This document shows positions 41,054-48,836 of a stretch of DNA of 64,000 nucleotides, piece after piece. The position numbers were made by a program, and so were the translations under genes. The stretch covers positions 221,702 through 285,701 of the forward strand of contig NZ_LT574837.1 in NCBI RefSeq assembly GCF_900086725.1, in the 5' to 3' direction. Numbering within the stretch: position 1 is the stretch's first letter; every line of letters begins with the position of its first letter. This DNA comes from Bariatricus massiliensis (GTDB taxonomy: Bacteria > Bacillota > Clostridia > Lachnospirales > Lachnospiraceae). The notes under the pieces are model-generated. The model ran no database searches. It saw only the letters and a list, made by a program, of their open reading frames with translations, and had not been told where the DNA came from.

Positions 41054-41884
41054 TCACAGTCGATTGGCTTTGTCTTTCATTTCTTTTGCCGTCGGGTTAC
41101 TATAAATGAGTGTGGTTTGCACATTGCTGTGCCCTGCCTGATTGGCGACTTCGTGAATGGAATATCCGTTCTCCAGAGCATTGGAGCAGAAATAATGCCG
41201 CAGCGTCTTCGGTGTAATGACATCCGAGTATCGGTTAAATATCTGGTTGATACGGGAAGGATTCAGCTTCTCACTCTGGCGGCTGACGAACAGATATGGG
41301 CTGTCCGAATTACGCACCTTTAGGTACTCCCGAATCGCGTAAACAATTTTGTCATTGATATAGACCAGGCGGTGCTTGTCTCCCTTGCCGACAATCCGGA
41401 TTTCCTTTGCTGTCAGATCAACCTGATCCAGCTTGAGATTGACGCATTCACTCCGCCGCATACCGGAATAGGCATAAAGTGTGACCAGACAAAAGTCCCG
41501 TTTACTTCCACTCTCCAGAAGGCGTTGGCGGAATGCCTCTACATCTTTTTTCTCCACAGTGCAGGGACTGGCATACTGTATCTGGATTTTCATAAAATCG
41601 CTGTCCAGCACAGCAGCTTCCGTCTGCCGCCCACTCATAATCAGATACTCATTTAGGCTCTTCAGGGAAGAAAGGTGGTTATTTACGGTACGCGGATGAT
41701 AACCCCGAATATTTCGCATATAGGAAATGTAATCCAAAATATTGGCACGGTATAAAAGCTGTGGCTCCTCTCCAAAACTGTCCCGGCACCAATGCAGATA
41801 CATCGTTACATCATGACTGTACGTCCGGATTGTGTTTTCAGACTTTCCCAAGCTTTGCAGATGAGCAGTAAATTCTTCGATCAT
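41054..41884 (-). CDS. Tyrosine recombinase (XerC/D-like), second in the element
   Basis: 276 residues from ATG 41884 (GAGGAGG seven bases upstream; the longer frame to 42073 has no site). N-terminal SAM-like domain MIEEFTAHLQSLGKSENTIR; catalytic residues in YAYSGMRRSECVNLKLDQ (Arg), IVGKGDKHRLV (Lys), TPKTLRHYFCSNAL (His-x-x-Arg), AGHSNVQTTLIYSNP (His, Tyr). Ten bases upstream of the sortase gene. No inverted repeats were seen next to it, so its target is unknown; it may resolve element dimers or invert a site elsewhere. Confidence 0.85.
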   Translation of the reverse strand: MIEEFTAHLQSLGKSENTIRTYSHDVTMYLHWCRDSFGEEPQLLYRANILDYISYMRNIRGYHPRTVNNHLSSLKSLNEYLIMSGRQTEAAVLDSDFMKIQIQYASPCTVEKKDVEAFRQRLLESGSKRDFCLVTLYAYSGMRRSECVNLKLDQVDLTAKEIRIVGKGDKHRLVYINDKIVYAIREYLKVRNSDSPYLFVSRQSEKLNPSRINQIFNRYSDVITPKTLRHYFCSNALENGYSIHEVANQAGHSNVQTTLIYSNPTAKEMKDKANRL

Positions 41885-41905
41885 TTGATTCGCCTCCTCA
41901 TTGTT

Positions 41906-41934
41906 ATTACACGATCCATCAAGGCAATCTACAA
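41906..41934 (-). promoter_or_regulatory. Promoter-like shared motif, copy 3
   Basis: Minus strand TTGTAG, 17 bases, TGTAAT, with GATCG before TGTAAT as in the other copies. Only about 15 bases separate the likely transcript start from the ATG at 41884, so the leader would be just long enough for the ribosome site; alternatively the motif is an operator. Confidence 0.5.
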
Positions 41935-42160
41935 CCGATTTGATTATATTTAACTCATTTAGGCAGGATATCTTTATGATTGTGTTTAACTGAGAGCAGA
42001 CTTTGCCACTCATTCGTTCTGCGAGTTCAATATAATTAGCATTATATCGAGGTCGTTCTGTATTTAAAAACAAAAACTGTTTGGCTGATAATCCCTGCTC
42101 GCCTTACACATAATATATAAGTCGAGTTTTTATAATTAAAGACTCTTAAAAGCTCCATAT

Positions 42161-42220
42161 TGTTTCATTCGTATTTGACATGTTTCATTATATGTGGTAT
42201 AATGCCTTTTCAATGAAACA
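42161..42220 (+). promoter_or_regulatory. Consensus promoter with TGTTTCATT operator repeats before the AbiE-like pair
   Basis: TTGACA (42175-42180), 17 bases, TATAAT (42198-42203): a perfect promoter. TGTTTCATT occurs at 42161 and 42181 and its inverse AATGAAACA at 42212-42220, so the -10 region is framed by an inverted repeat. AbiEi antitoxins repress their own promoter by binding such repeats, so this is the likely operator. Confidence 0.75.
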
Positions 42221-42250
42221 AATTCCCAGAGTCTTGAAAGGGGGAAAAAT

Positions 42251-43231
42251 ATGTTTGATTTTTTGGAAACGATATTTGGGGACAATATAAAAGTTTCAGA
42301 ATTTGATTGTCCGGCCAAAACGCCTTTTTATATTCGTGACGGATATAAGATTCAAAGCCTGTCCTGGAATAAAAGCCAGTGTATACTGCTGTCTCCCATT
42401 GATTCTTCCTGGAGACTTCCAACATTAAAAAAGCAGTTAATTAAATTTCAGGAGATATGCGAATTCCCCTGTGCGCTGTGTCTTGAAAACATAACATCCA
42501 AGCAGCGGCGTAACCTGATTGAAAGCAATATACCATTTATTTCACCATCCCAACAGGTTTATCTCCCATTCTGGGGCTGTTCCTTTTGGGAAAAATTTAA
42601 AGCGGAAACAACTGTTCCTGACAAAATGGCGCCCGGAACCCAGCTCGTGTTCCTGTATCTGTATTATTTGCAGACTACTGATACAGTCAATTTGACGCAA
42701 ATATCCAGAGATCTTCTGCTCTCCAAAGCTACCTGCACCAGAGCAATTGATGATCTCACCGTATCCGGCCTTATTACTTACAGGACCGAGGGAACAAACA
42801 AATGGATTTCTCCATCCTTTCAAAAGCCTGAATTTTTAAAGAAAGGTTATCCCCGCTTAAAATCACCGGTAGAACGACTTATATACGTCAGAACCCCCTT
42901 CTATGATTCGGCATCGCCCAAAAGCGGTATCCTTGCTTTGGCGGATATTTCAATGGTTGGGGCAAACGAACAGGATGGGGCAACTGCCATCTCAAAAAAA
43001 GCCGGCACACAAATCCCGTCTGCAGAAATTATCTCTGAGCAGGATTTCCGGGATTTTGGAGGGCACATTCTTGAAGTATGGCGCTATGATCCGATTTTGT
43101 TGGCAAATAACGGGCGGGTTGATGATATCTCATTGCTGTTAAGTTTAGAAGATAATCCAAATGAACGGATTCAAATGGGTCTGGACGATATAAGAGAAAA
43201 ACACGAACTTCCAATCAAGCATGAGGAATAA
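42251..43231 (+). CDS. AbiEi-like regulator/antitoxin with MarR-like winged helix
   Basis: 326 residues, AAAGGGGG upstream. After an N-terminal alpha/beta region, a winged helix is visible near residues 130-185: FLYLYYLQTTDTVNLTQISR, DLLLSKATCTRAIDDLTV, SGLITYRTEGTNKWI. The C-terminal part includes ALADISMVGANEQDGATAIS and GHILEVWRYDPILLANNGRV, typical of the AbiEi-like regulators of nucleotidyltransferase toxin modules. Followed 15 bases later by the nucleotidyltransferase, forming a type IV-style toxin-antitoxin pair or abortive-infection module. Divergent from the recombinase. Confidence 0.7.
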   Translation: MFDFLETIFGDNIKVSEFDCPAKTPFYIRDGYKIQSLSWNKSQCILLSPIDSSWRLPTLKKQLIKFQEICEFPCALCLENITSKQRRNLIESNIPFISPSQQVYLPFWGCSFWEKFKAETTVPDKMAPGTQLVFLYLYYLQTTDTVNLTQISRDLLLSKATCTRAIDDLTVSGLITYRTEGTNKWISPSFQKPEFLKKGYPRLKSPVERLIYVRTPFYDSASPKSGILALADISMVGANEQDGATAISKKAGTQIPSAEIISEQDFRDFGGHILEVWRYDPILLANNGRVDDISLLLSLEDNPNERIQMGLDDIREKHELPIKHEE

Positions 43232-43246
43232 TAAGGAGAAATACAC

Positions 43247-44002
43247 ATGGTAAACGGAATAGATATTTTCAGAGAACATTTCGACAATTATACAGACCAG
43301 TATACGGTTATTGGAGGATTTGCCTGCGATCTGCTTATGTCAGATGCCGGTCTTGACTTCCGCCAGACCGTTGATATCGACATGGTAATTATCGTGGAGG
43401 CACTGACAACAGAATTTGCAAAAGCATTTTGGGATTTCATAGAAGCCGGAGGCTATCATGCCAGACAGAGAAGCACAGGACAGCCTGAATTTTACCGCTT
43501 CATTGACCCGGCCAATCCCTCTTACCCTAAGATGATAGAGCTTTTCTCCAGACCGCAGAATCATGTGGAGCTTCAGCCTGATACCCATCTCATGCCCCTG
43601 CATATTGATGATGAGGTATCCAGTCTGTCCGCAATTCTTCTTAATGACGACTACTATCATTTTCTTTTAGATGGCCGAACCGTCACGGATGGGATATCCA
43701 TCTTAGATGCCGAGCACATCATTCCCTTGAAAATGAAAGCTTGGCTTGATCTCAAAGACAAAAAGGCGCAGGGATTCCATGTGAATTCCCGTGACATTCG
43801 GAAGCATCGTCTGGATGTATTTCGCCTTTTTCCGTTAATTCGGGAAGACCTGAGGATTCCAGTACCATCCTCCGTTGGAGAGGACATCCAAAACTTTATT
43901 GCACAGATACGTGAAACTGATATTAGACTAACAGATATCGGTATTTCCCGTTCCAAAGATTCGATTCTCGATATCTACAATAATATGTACATAGTAGACT
44001 GA
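43247..44002 (+). CDS. AbiEii-like nucleotidyltransferase (toxin)
   Basis: 251 residues, AAGGAG eight bases upstream. YTVIGGFACDLLMSDAGLDF near residue 22 and QTVDIDMVIIVE near 42 give the GG...D-x-D signature of DNA polymerase beta-like nucleotidyltransferases; HIIPLKMKAWLDLKDKKAQG near 165 is the usual later conserved block, with a lysine pair near the cap. AbiEii-type toxins add nucleotides to tRNA or another target; the substrate here is unknown. Partner of the upstream winged-helix protein. Confidence 0.78.
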   Translation: MVNGIDIFREHFDNYTDQYTVIGGFACDLLMSDAGLDFRQTVDIDMVIIVEALTTEFAKAFWDFIEAGGYHARQRSTGQPEFYRFIDPANPSYPKMIELFSRPQNHVELQPDTHLMPLHIDDEVSSLSAILLNDDYYHFLLDGRTVTDGISILDAEHIIPLKMKAWLDLKDKKAQGFHVNSRDIRKHRLDVFRLFPLIREDLRIPVPSSVGEDIQNFIAQIRETDIRLTDIGISRSKDSILDIYNNMYIVD

Positions 44003-44113
44003 CATTCAAAAGTATTTTCACGAATCAAAAAGCCGAAGAAGAAAACGTTCGCAAGCAAGAAGATTCTGGACTCTTGAATAACAGCTGATTGTTAAGATAA
44101 AGGTGGTGGGCAA

Positions 44114-44716
44114 ATGCCGAGATATTTTAAGAAAGCAAGGCAAATTAATAATTTGAAAGTAATTGAGGCTGCCGAAAAACTCGGCATCTCCCAACCAACT
44201 CTAAGTGCATGGGAGGGAGAACGCAAATCCCCTTCTGTTGAAGGACTTGAGAAAATGTCCGATCTCTACGGCGTTACAACCGATTTTCTTCTTGGACGGT
44301 CGGAGCAGGGAATCTCAGTTCAATCTGTACCAGTTCCTTCAGAGTCGCTTCCAATTTTTCACGGAAAACCGGTTTGGTCCGCGAAGCATGGTTGGATGCT
44401 GGTCAACACCATCAATCATACTCTGATGCTCTCAAACGGGCAAACCATTCCGTTCTCTGATGCCCAAAAGCTGTTTACGCTGCCACAGCTGTTTTCCGAA
44501 CCGAGTCTGCCATCCGGAAAGCCTCTTGTCTTATCTGAGATCCGGCAATTTACTCAGATATGGCTGGAACCCATTTCTCCAGACTCAGATCTGCGGACGG
44601 AATTACGCGGTTGGTATCAGGTAAAAAAACATTACGTTCAAAATGAGTATGGAAACCGGTTTTATTTAGATACTTATGAAGCTAAATGGCTCGCCTTTCA
44701 TCCTGAACAGCAATAA
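44114..44716 (+). CDS. XRE-family regulator with C-terminal sensor-like region
   Basis: 200 residues, AAAGGTGG upstream. Residues 4-62 form a Cro/C1 helix-turn-helix (KARQINNLKVIEAAEKLGIS, QPTLSAWEGERKSPSVEGLE, LYGVTTDFLLG). The remaining 135 residues (WSAKHGWMLVNTINHTLMLS, LRTELRGWYQVKKHYVQNEY) are not a known ligand domain. Same strand as the AbiE-like pair but 111 bases apart; may regulate it or the element. Confidence 0.82.
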   Translation: MPRYFKKARQINNLKVIEAAEKLGISQPTLSAWEGERKSPSVEGLEKMSDLYGVTTDFLLGRSEQGISVQSVPVPSESLPIFHGKPVWSAKHGWMLVNTINHTLMLSNGQTIPFSDAQKLFTLPQLFSEPSLPSGKPLVLSEIRQFTQIWLEPISPDSDLRTELRGWYQVKKHYVQNEYGNRFYLDTYEAKWLAFHPEQQ

Positions 44717-44721
44717 CGTAA

Positions 44722-44768
44722 AAGCACCGATACCCAATATAAAACCAGGCATCGGTGTATTTGTTGTT
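44722..44768 (+). terminator. Intrinsic terminator after the XRE gene
   Basis: CACCGATACC pairs with GGCATCGGTG around an AAT-rich loop, followed by TATTTGTTGTTT. Ends the plus-strand island. The following bases to 45003 show no gene with a credible ribosome site. Confidence 0.6.
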
Positions 44769-45002
44769 TACGCTTTTGAACAGGCCGCCAAACAATATTC
44801 TATTGTAAGACTTATACCGAACCACGGACAACGATGTAAGGAGATTTTCTATCTTCTATATATACACAGCCCCTCCTCCCTTACAATTTACCTGACTATG
44901 CGGCAGATCTCATCCGCTTTTGCTGAGTAAATTCTACCAGGGAGGATTCTGTTTTCTTTCCTGATTTGTCCTAATATTATTCTATTTTTTGTAAATTTTT
45001 AG

Positions 45003-45036
45003 AAAAGCGGTGCGGGGCCATTCCCACACCGCCGTA
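45003..45036 (-). terminator. Intrinsic terminator after the surface-protein gene
   Basis: Minus strand GCGGTGTGGG and CCCCGCACCGC form a GC-rich stem followed by TTTTCTAAAAATTT. It ends the 47484-45044 transcript. Confidence 0.7.
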
Positions 45037-45043
45037 CTTTAGA

Positions 45044-47029
45044 TTATTTCTCTCCGTTTCCACGATAGTTTTTCTTTTTCATTGCCAAAAGTGTTGCAAG
45101 CAGGCCGATCAACGAAACTGCCAGCAGAGAAATCCAGAGTGCTACATGGCTATTATCTCCTGTCTGCGGGCTGCCACCGCTCGGCTTACCGGAATTGCTT
45201 GTATTTCCGCCGCTCGGCTTGCCGGGATTGCCCGTGTTTCCGCCGAGTGCAGGGATCTCTACAGCCGCTTTTTTGTAATGGCAAACGGTACATTCCTCAT
45301 GCTTGCTGCCATTCTGCGCAGCGGTTGCCTCTTTGTCAACAATCCACTTAAATATATGTTCTGCTTTATCTGCTCTTCCATCACAGTCATTGCAATCATG
45401 CCAGTGATTTGTTTCATCAGAAGACCATTCCTCTTTATAGTCATGTCCAAGTGCAGGAATCTCTACAGCTGCTTTCTTGTAATGGCAAACGGTGCATTCC
45501 TCATGCTTGCTGCCATTCTGCACAGCGGTTGCCTCTTTGTCAACAATCCACTTAAATATATGTTCTGCTTTATCTGCTCTTTCATCACAGTCATTGCAAT
45601 CATGCCAATGGTTTGTTTCATCAGAAGACCATTCTTCTTTATAATCATGTCCAAGTGCAGGAATCTCTACAGCTGCTTTTTGATAATGACAAAGAGTGCA
45701 TTCCTCATGCTTGCTGCCATTTTGCGCGGCAGTTGCTCCTTTGTCAACAATCCACTTAAATATGTGTTCTGCTTTATATGCTATTGCATCGCTGTCATTG
45801 CGATTATACCAATGATTTGTTTCATCCGAAAACCATCCATCTCCTTTAATAAAAGAACCTCCCTCAAAAGATACTTGTGGGCTAAAATCTTTTATACTTG
45901 TGTAAATATTATCAAAAACACCATCTTTTACAGTTACGCTGAATTTATCATTTTTAGCGTTGCCGGTGGCAGTTGTTTTAATATACAAACCTGATCTGAT
46001 GCCTGCAAAATTTCCACCATTGATATTTACTTCAATCTCTGTGGAGTCTACTTGTTCGGAAGTGATTTTTAATCCATCCTTTGTTCCCGTAAAATTACCA
46101 TTATCAATGTTTACAGTTCCATTTTTCACAAATAATGAAGCAGCTTCTGGTGATAGTGATGTAAATGTACCATTCTTAATGTTCAATGTACCATGACTTG
46201 CCCAGTAAATACCTACATAAGACCAGTTACCATTTGCATTAGTACATTTATATGTTCCGCCATCAATCGTAACATTCATGCTTGGGTCACTTTGAGCAGC
46301 ACTTGTAGAAATCGGGTTTCCGCCAGTCAATACATTCATATTGGTGAGGTTTGCTTGTGCTGAATTTAACAATCCTATACCCCAATCATTAGAGCCCACA
46401 TTAACCCCATTGGCTTCTAACTCACCAGTAGATACAACAGCAATTGCAATTGATTTACCACTAGTTGAAGTTGCATTAACTGTCAGATTATCTGAAAGTA
46501 TTGCTTTCCCTGCTGATATTAAAATTGTTGCAGCTGCTAAATTTTCTCCGTTATGAGTAACTGTACCATTTTGAATAGATACATTTGCATCTGCATTACT
46601 GATTTTGATCTGGCCGTTTAATGTTTTTCCATTTAGGTCCAATGTAAACTGCTTATTTGACGAGACCTCCACATTACCAGCAATATCGCCCGCAAGTGTA
46701 ACAGTTCCACCGTTCTCAACATTATTGATAGCCATAATCAGTTCGTCAAACGTAGTGATTCCACTTTCTGATAAAGTTTCTACTTGTTCTTCAACAGCCT
46801 CTTCTGTATCTTCTGCTTCTGCCAGCTCTGCAGCAGACTCCGTTTCAGATTCTGCAAAAGCGCACTCTCTTTCATGCCCCTCCTCCAGCGTGCAGCCTTC
46901 GGTGACGGTGCATTGCTCCGCCAGTTTGCTTTCATTTTCTTCCGCAAAAGCCACGGTAGGAAGCATACTCAGCAATATGATAACCGCCAGCAGCATGGCC
47001 AGCAGTCTGCTCTTTTTTGCTTGTTTCAT
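45044..47029 (-). CDS. Sortase-anchored surface protein with C-terminal repeats
   Basis: 661 residues, AAAGAGG eight bases upstream. N-terminal signal peptide (LLAMLLAVIILLSMLPTVAF, cleavage near AFA-EE), then a short Cys/acidic region, a beta-helix-like central part of about 280 residues with many short strands (NVSIQNGTVTHNGENLA, NVTIDGGTYKCTN), a run of 68-residue repeats (418-596), a Gly/Pro/Asn spacer, and the wall signal SPQTGDNS, hydrophobic helix ALWISLLAVSLIGLLATLL and KKKNYRGNGEK tail. SPQTG departs from LPxTG and would suit the class B sortase at 40271. Probable adhesin; expression is likely phase-variable through the switch at 47560-47865. Confidence 0.85.
   Translation of the reverse strand: MKQAKKSRLLAMLLAVIILLSMLPTVAFAEENESKLAEQCTVTEGCTLEEGHERECAFAESETESAAELAEAEDTEEAVEEQVETLSESGITTFDELIMAINNVENGGTVTLAGDIAGNVEVSSNKQFTLDLNGKTLNGQIKISNADANVSIQNGTVTHNGENLAAATILISAGKAILSDNLTVNATSTSGKSIAIAVVSTGELEANGVNVGSNDWGIGLLNSAQANLTNMNVLTGGNPISTSAAQSDPSMNVTIDGGTYKCTNANGNWSYVGIYWASHGTLNIKNGTFTSLSPEAASLFVKNGTVNIDNGNFTGTKDGLKITSEQVDSTEIEVNINGGNFAGIRSGLYIKTTATGNAKNDKFSVTVKDGVFDNIYTSIKDFSPQVSFEGGSFIKGDGWFSDETNHWYNRNDSDAIAYKAEHIFKWIVDKGATAAQNGSKHEECTLCHYQKAAVEIPALGHDYKEEWSSDETNHWHDCNDCDERADKAEHIFKWIVDKEATAVQNGSKHEECTVCHYKKAAVEIPALGHDYKEEWSSDETNHWHDCNDCDGRADKAEHIFKWIVDKEATAAQNGSKHEECTVCHYKKAAVEIPALGGNTGNPGKPSGGNTSNSGKPSGGSPQTGDNSHVALWISLLAVSLIGLLATLLAMKKKNYRGNGEK
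45242..45840 (-). repeat. Tandem repeats in the surface protein (about 204 bp units)
   Basis: Three units share KAEHIFKWIVDK, QNGSKHEEC, HY-x-KAAVEIPALG and, in the first two joins, the spacer HDYKEEWSSDETNHWHDC. The unit is 68 residues; a partial copy (WFSDETNHWYN) precedes them and the last unit ends at ALG. The DNA is almost identical between units, so copy number can change by slippage or recombination. Each unit carries a Cys-x2-Cys pair in the C-T-x-C-H stretch. Confidence 0.88.
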
Positions 47030-47034
47030 AGTGT

Positions 47035-47484
47035 TTACCTCTTTTCATGGTTTTCTGCACGCTGGTTCAACGTGCATCCGAATAAATATTGTTTCGCCTG
47101 TTCCGGGTCTGCAAAGGTTCGGTTCTGCCCGGTCAGATAGGAAACTGCGTCCTCCCACTCCCGCAGGCTAAAATCCTGCGCACTAATTTCATACAGGTGG
47201 TGGAACAAAAACATATTTGATCCCGCTCCCGCCAGATTGGACAGATACATACAGCCGTTTTTGGCTGCCAGGATATCCAGCAGACCCATTGCACCTGTTT
47301 TCACCCCATTCATACACCTCCTTCCCGAAAAGCTTTCTGGCTCGCCTTTTTCAAAGTATGCATGGCAATTAGGCAGAGGTTCTATCTTGCAGGCTTGAGA
47401 CACATTCAGCAGTATCTCATAAGCCTCTGTATTAAGTGCAGAAACCTTCCCTGTTTTTGCAGTCGGTTTCAGTCTACAATCCAT
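47035..47484 (-). CDS. Hypothetical protein co-transcribed with the surface protein
   Basis: 149 residues; GGAAGGCAGG upstream of ATG 47484. YEILLNVSQACKIEPLPNCH, KTGAMGLLDILAAKNGCMYL and FHHLYEISAQDFSLREWEDA suggest a soluble helical protein without a signal peptide. Stops five bases before the surface-protein start, so the two form one operon whose only visible promoter is in the invertible segment (OFF as drawn). No family recognised. Confidence 0.55.
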   Translation of the reverse strand: MDCRLKPTAKTGKVSALNTEAYEILLNVSQACKIEPLPNCHAYFEKGEPESFSGRRCMNGVKTGAMGLLDILAAKNGCMYLSNLAGAGSNMFLFHHLYEISAQDFSLREWEDAVSYLTGQNRTFADPEQAKQYLFGCTLNQRAENHEKR

Positions 47485-47559
47485 ACGATTACCTGCCTTC
47501 CTTTGGCGGCGGTTTGTTGCTGTGCCTGCCGCCAGCTTTGCCCAACATACGACTGAATA

Positions 47560-47865
47560 CCACAGATTGACTCATCTGTGGTAACTTTGGCATAACTACA
47601 GGTCGAAAATTCATACGGAAAACAGAAAAAGACGATTTGCCCTGACTGCAAATCGCCCTTTCTGCCACAACAAAAAAGCCTGCATATAAAAAAGCAGATG
47701 CAGGCTTTCTTGTCATGCGCAAATATTATTTTATGTAGGATTTTCCCTTGATTTTACTTATGTACCACTTGAAAACATAAGAACTTTACGCTATACTATA
47801 TGTACTTGTAGCGTACTTTGCGGTACAGGTGTGATAGCATTTACCACAGATGAGTCAATCTGTGG
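47560..47865. repeat. Invertible promoter segment bounded by 22-bp inverted repeats
   Basis: Left repeat 47560-47581 and right repeat 47844-47865 are exact reverse complements; with flanking bases the match is 26. Each is itself nearly symmetric: CCACAGAT, 6-base centre (TGACTC left, GAGTCA right), ATCTGTGG. Inside lie a plus-strand promoter TTGAAA (47769-47774), 17 bases, TATACT (47792-47797), and two minus-strand terminators (47628-47655 and about 47672-47716). As drawn the promoter points right, into a terminator made from the right repeat plus TTTTTTT. After inversion it would point left at 47484-45044, and the left repeat has no T-run. A tyrosine recombinase gene begins 6 bases to the right (in its stop). 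Confidence 0.88.
47769..47797 (+). promoter_or_regulatory. Promoter inside the invertible segment
   Basis: TTGAAA, 17 bases, TATACT, plus strand in this orientation. Followed 47 bases later by the repeat-derived hairpin and seven T residues, so its transcript should stop at about 47873 before the recombinase gene's antisense. Confidence 0.78.
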
Positions 47866-47873
47866 TTTTTTTA
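47844..47873 (+). terminator. Terminator formed by the right inverted repeat
   Basis: CCACAGAT ... ATCTGTGG followed by TTTTTTT (plus strand). The same repeat at the left end is followed by TATTCAGTC on the outgoing strand, so the terminator works only in the present orientation. Confidence 0.72.
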
Positions 47874-48707
47874 TAAAATGAGTCTCATTTTGTTCAAAAT
47901 CTGCTCATGAGCTGCGGCGCTGACTGCTACATAGATCCGTGTTGTCTCAATGCGGCTGTGTCCAAGGATGTCCGCCAAATGGGCCAAGTTCTTCTCAATG
48001 GCATAAAAGCTGCGGGCAAACAGGTGCCGCAGGTTGTGAGGAAACACCTTGCAGGAATCCACTCTGGCGCTGGCACAGAGTTTTTTCATATCATGGCAGA
48101 TATTCGTCCGGTCCAGGGGCCTGCCGCTCCTGGTTCGGAAAATATGGCCATTGTCTATGCCCAGCTCCTCTGCGTATTTCAACAGCCTGCCGCGCAGCCC
48201 CTTTTGCAGAAGAACGGTGCGGTTTTTCCCTTTCATGCAAATTTCTGCCCTTCCGTTTTGGGCCGCTTCCACTGTAATATATTGCAGTTCGCTGACCCGG
48301 ATGCCTGTGCCGCATATGGTCAGCATCACCAGATACAACCGCTCATTTCCTTTGGCCTGAGCCGCTTCCAAGAGCTGTTTGTATTCCGCCTCAGATAACT
48401 CCCGCGTCTCATCCAGAAATGCTTTCCGCTGTACCTTTAGGAGCTTTATCTTACAGTCCTGCCAACCGCAAAACTCCAGAAAAGCGTTGATGGACGACAG
48501 GGCACCGTTGACAGTTTGAGCCTTCACCCGGCTTTGTAGTATCTCCCGGTATTCCAAAAGCCGGGGTTTGGTAAGTTCCTCCCCGCGCAAATACTCCGCC
48601 AGTTTCCGAACGGCCTGGAGATATTTGCTCACAGTCGCTTTGGATTTCTCATTCAGATACAGGCTTTCTTTAAACGCCTGTATCTTTTGCATTGTTATTA
48701 GATTCAT
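47871..48707 (-). CDS. Tyrosine recombinase, probable DNA invertase of the adjacent switch
   Basis: 278 residues from ATG 48707 (GGAGG nine bases upstream; the ATG two codons earlier is too close). SAM-like N-terminal domain (KIQAFKESLYLNEKSKATVS) and catalytic domain with ICGTGIRVSELQYI (Arg), EICMKGKNRTVLL (Lys), FPHNLRHLFARSF (His-x-x-Arg), LGHSRIETTRIYV (His, Tyr). The compact size and immediate contact with a 22-bp inverted repeat are those of phase-variation invertases such as the tyrosine types in Clostridioides. Transcribed after the van operon terminator. Confidence 0.85.
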   Translation of the reverse strand: MNLITMQKIQAFKESLYLNEKSKATVSKYLQAVRKLAEYLRGEELTKPRLLEYREILQSRVKAQTVNGALSSINAFLEFCGWQDCKIKLLKVQRKAFLDETRELSEAEYKQLLEAAQAKGNERLYLVMLTICGTGIRVSELQYITVEAAQNGRAEICMKGKNRTVLLQKGLRGRLLKYAEELGIDNGHIFRTRSGRPLDRTNICHDMKKLCASARVDSCKVFPHNLRHLFARSFYAIEKNLAHLADILGHSRIETTRIYVAVSAAAHEQILNKMRLIL

Positions 48708-48773
48708 GATCATAGACCTCCTGTATATCATTTTTCTATATTTTACCCACGAACATACAGGAAATCGTGATTC

Positions 48774-48827
48774 TATATAAAAACTTGAAATACCTTACGC
48801 TGCTTGTCTCTGTAAGATTACTTCAAG
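48774..48827 (-). terminator. Intrinsic terminator of the van operon
   Basis: Minus strand CTTGAA...TCTTAC and GTAAGG...TTCAAG pair around a 13-base loop, followed by TTTTTAT. Ends vanYHDX just after vanX. Confidence 0.7.
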
Positions 48828-48836
48828 CCAATCCTG

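Noticed and set aside
41054..41884. Second recombinase as invertase of a nearby segment
   Set aside because: No long inverted repeats were found in the flanking 1 kb on either side, unlike the recombinase at 47871-48707.
45146..45994. Long plus-strand open frame of 282 codons opposite the surface-protein gene
   Set aside because: It is the antisense of the repeat region; its apparent repeats mirror the real gene and it has no ribosome site.
47489..47722. Minus-strand 60-77 codon frames inside the invertible segment
   Set aside because: They run through both terminator hairpins and the inverted repeat and lack a ribosome site; the segment is better read as regulatory DNA.
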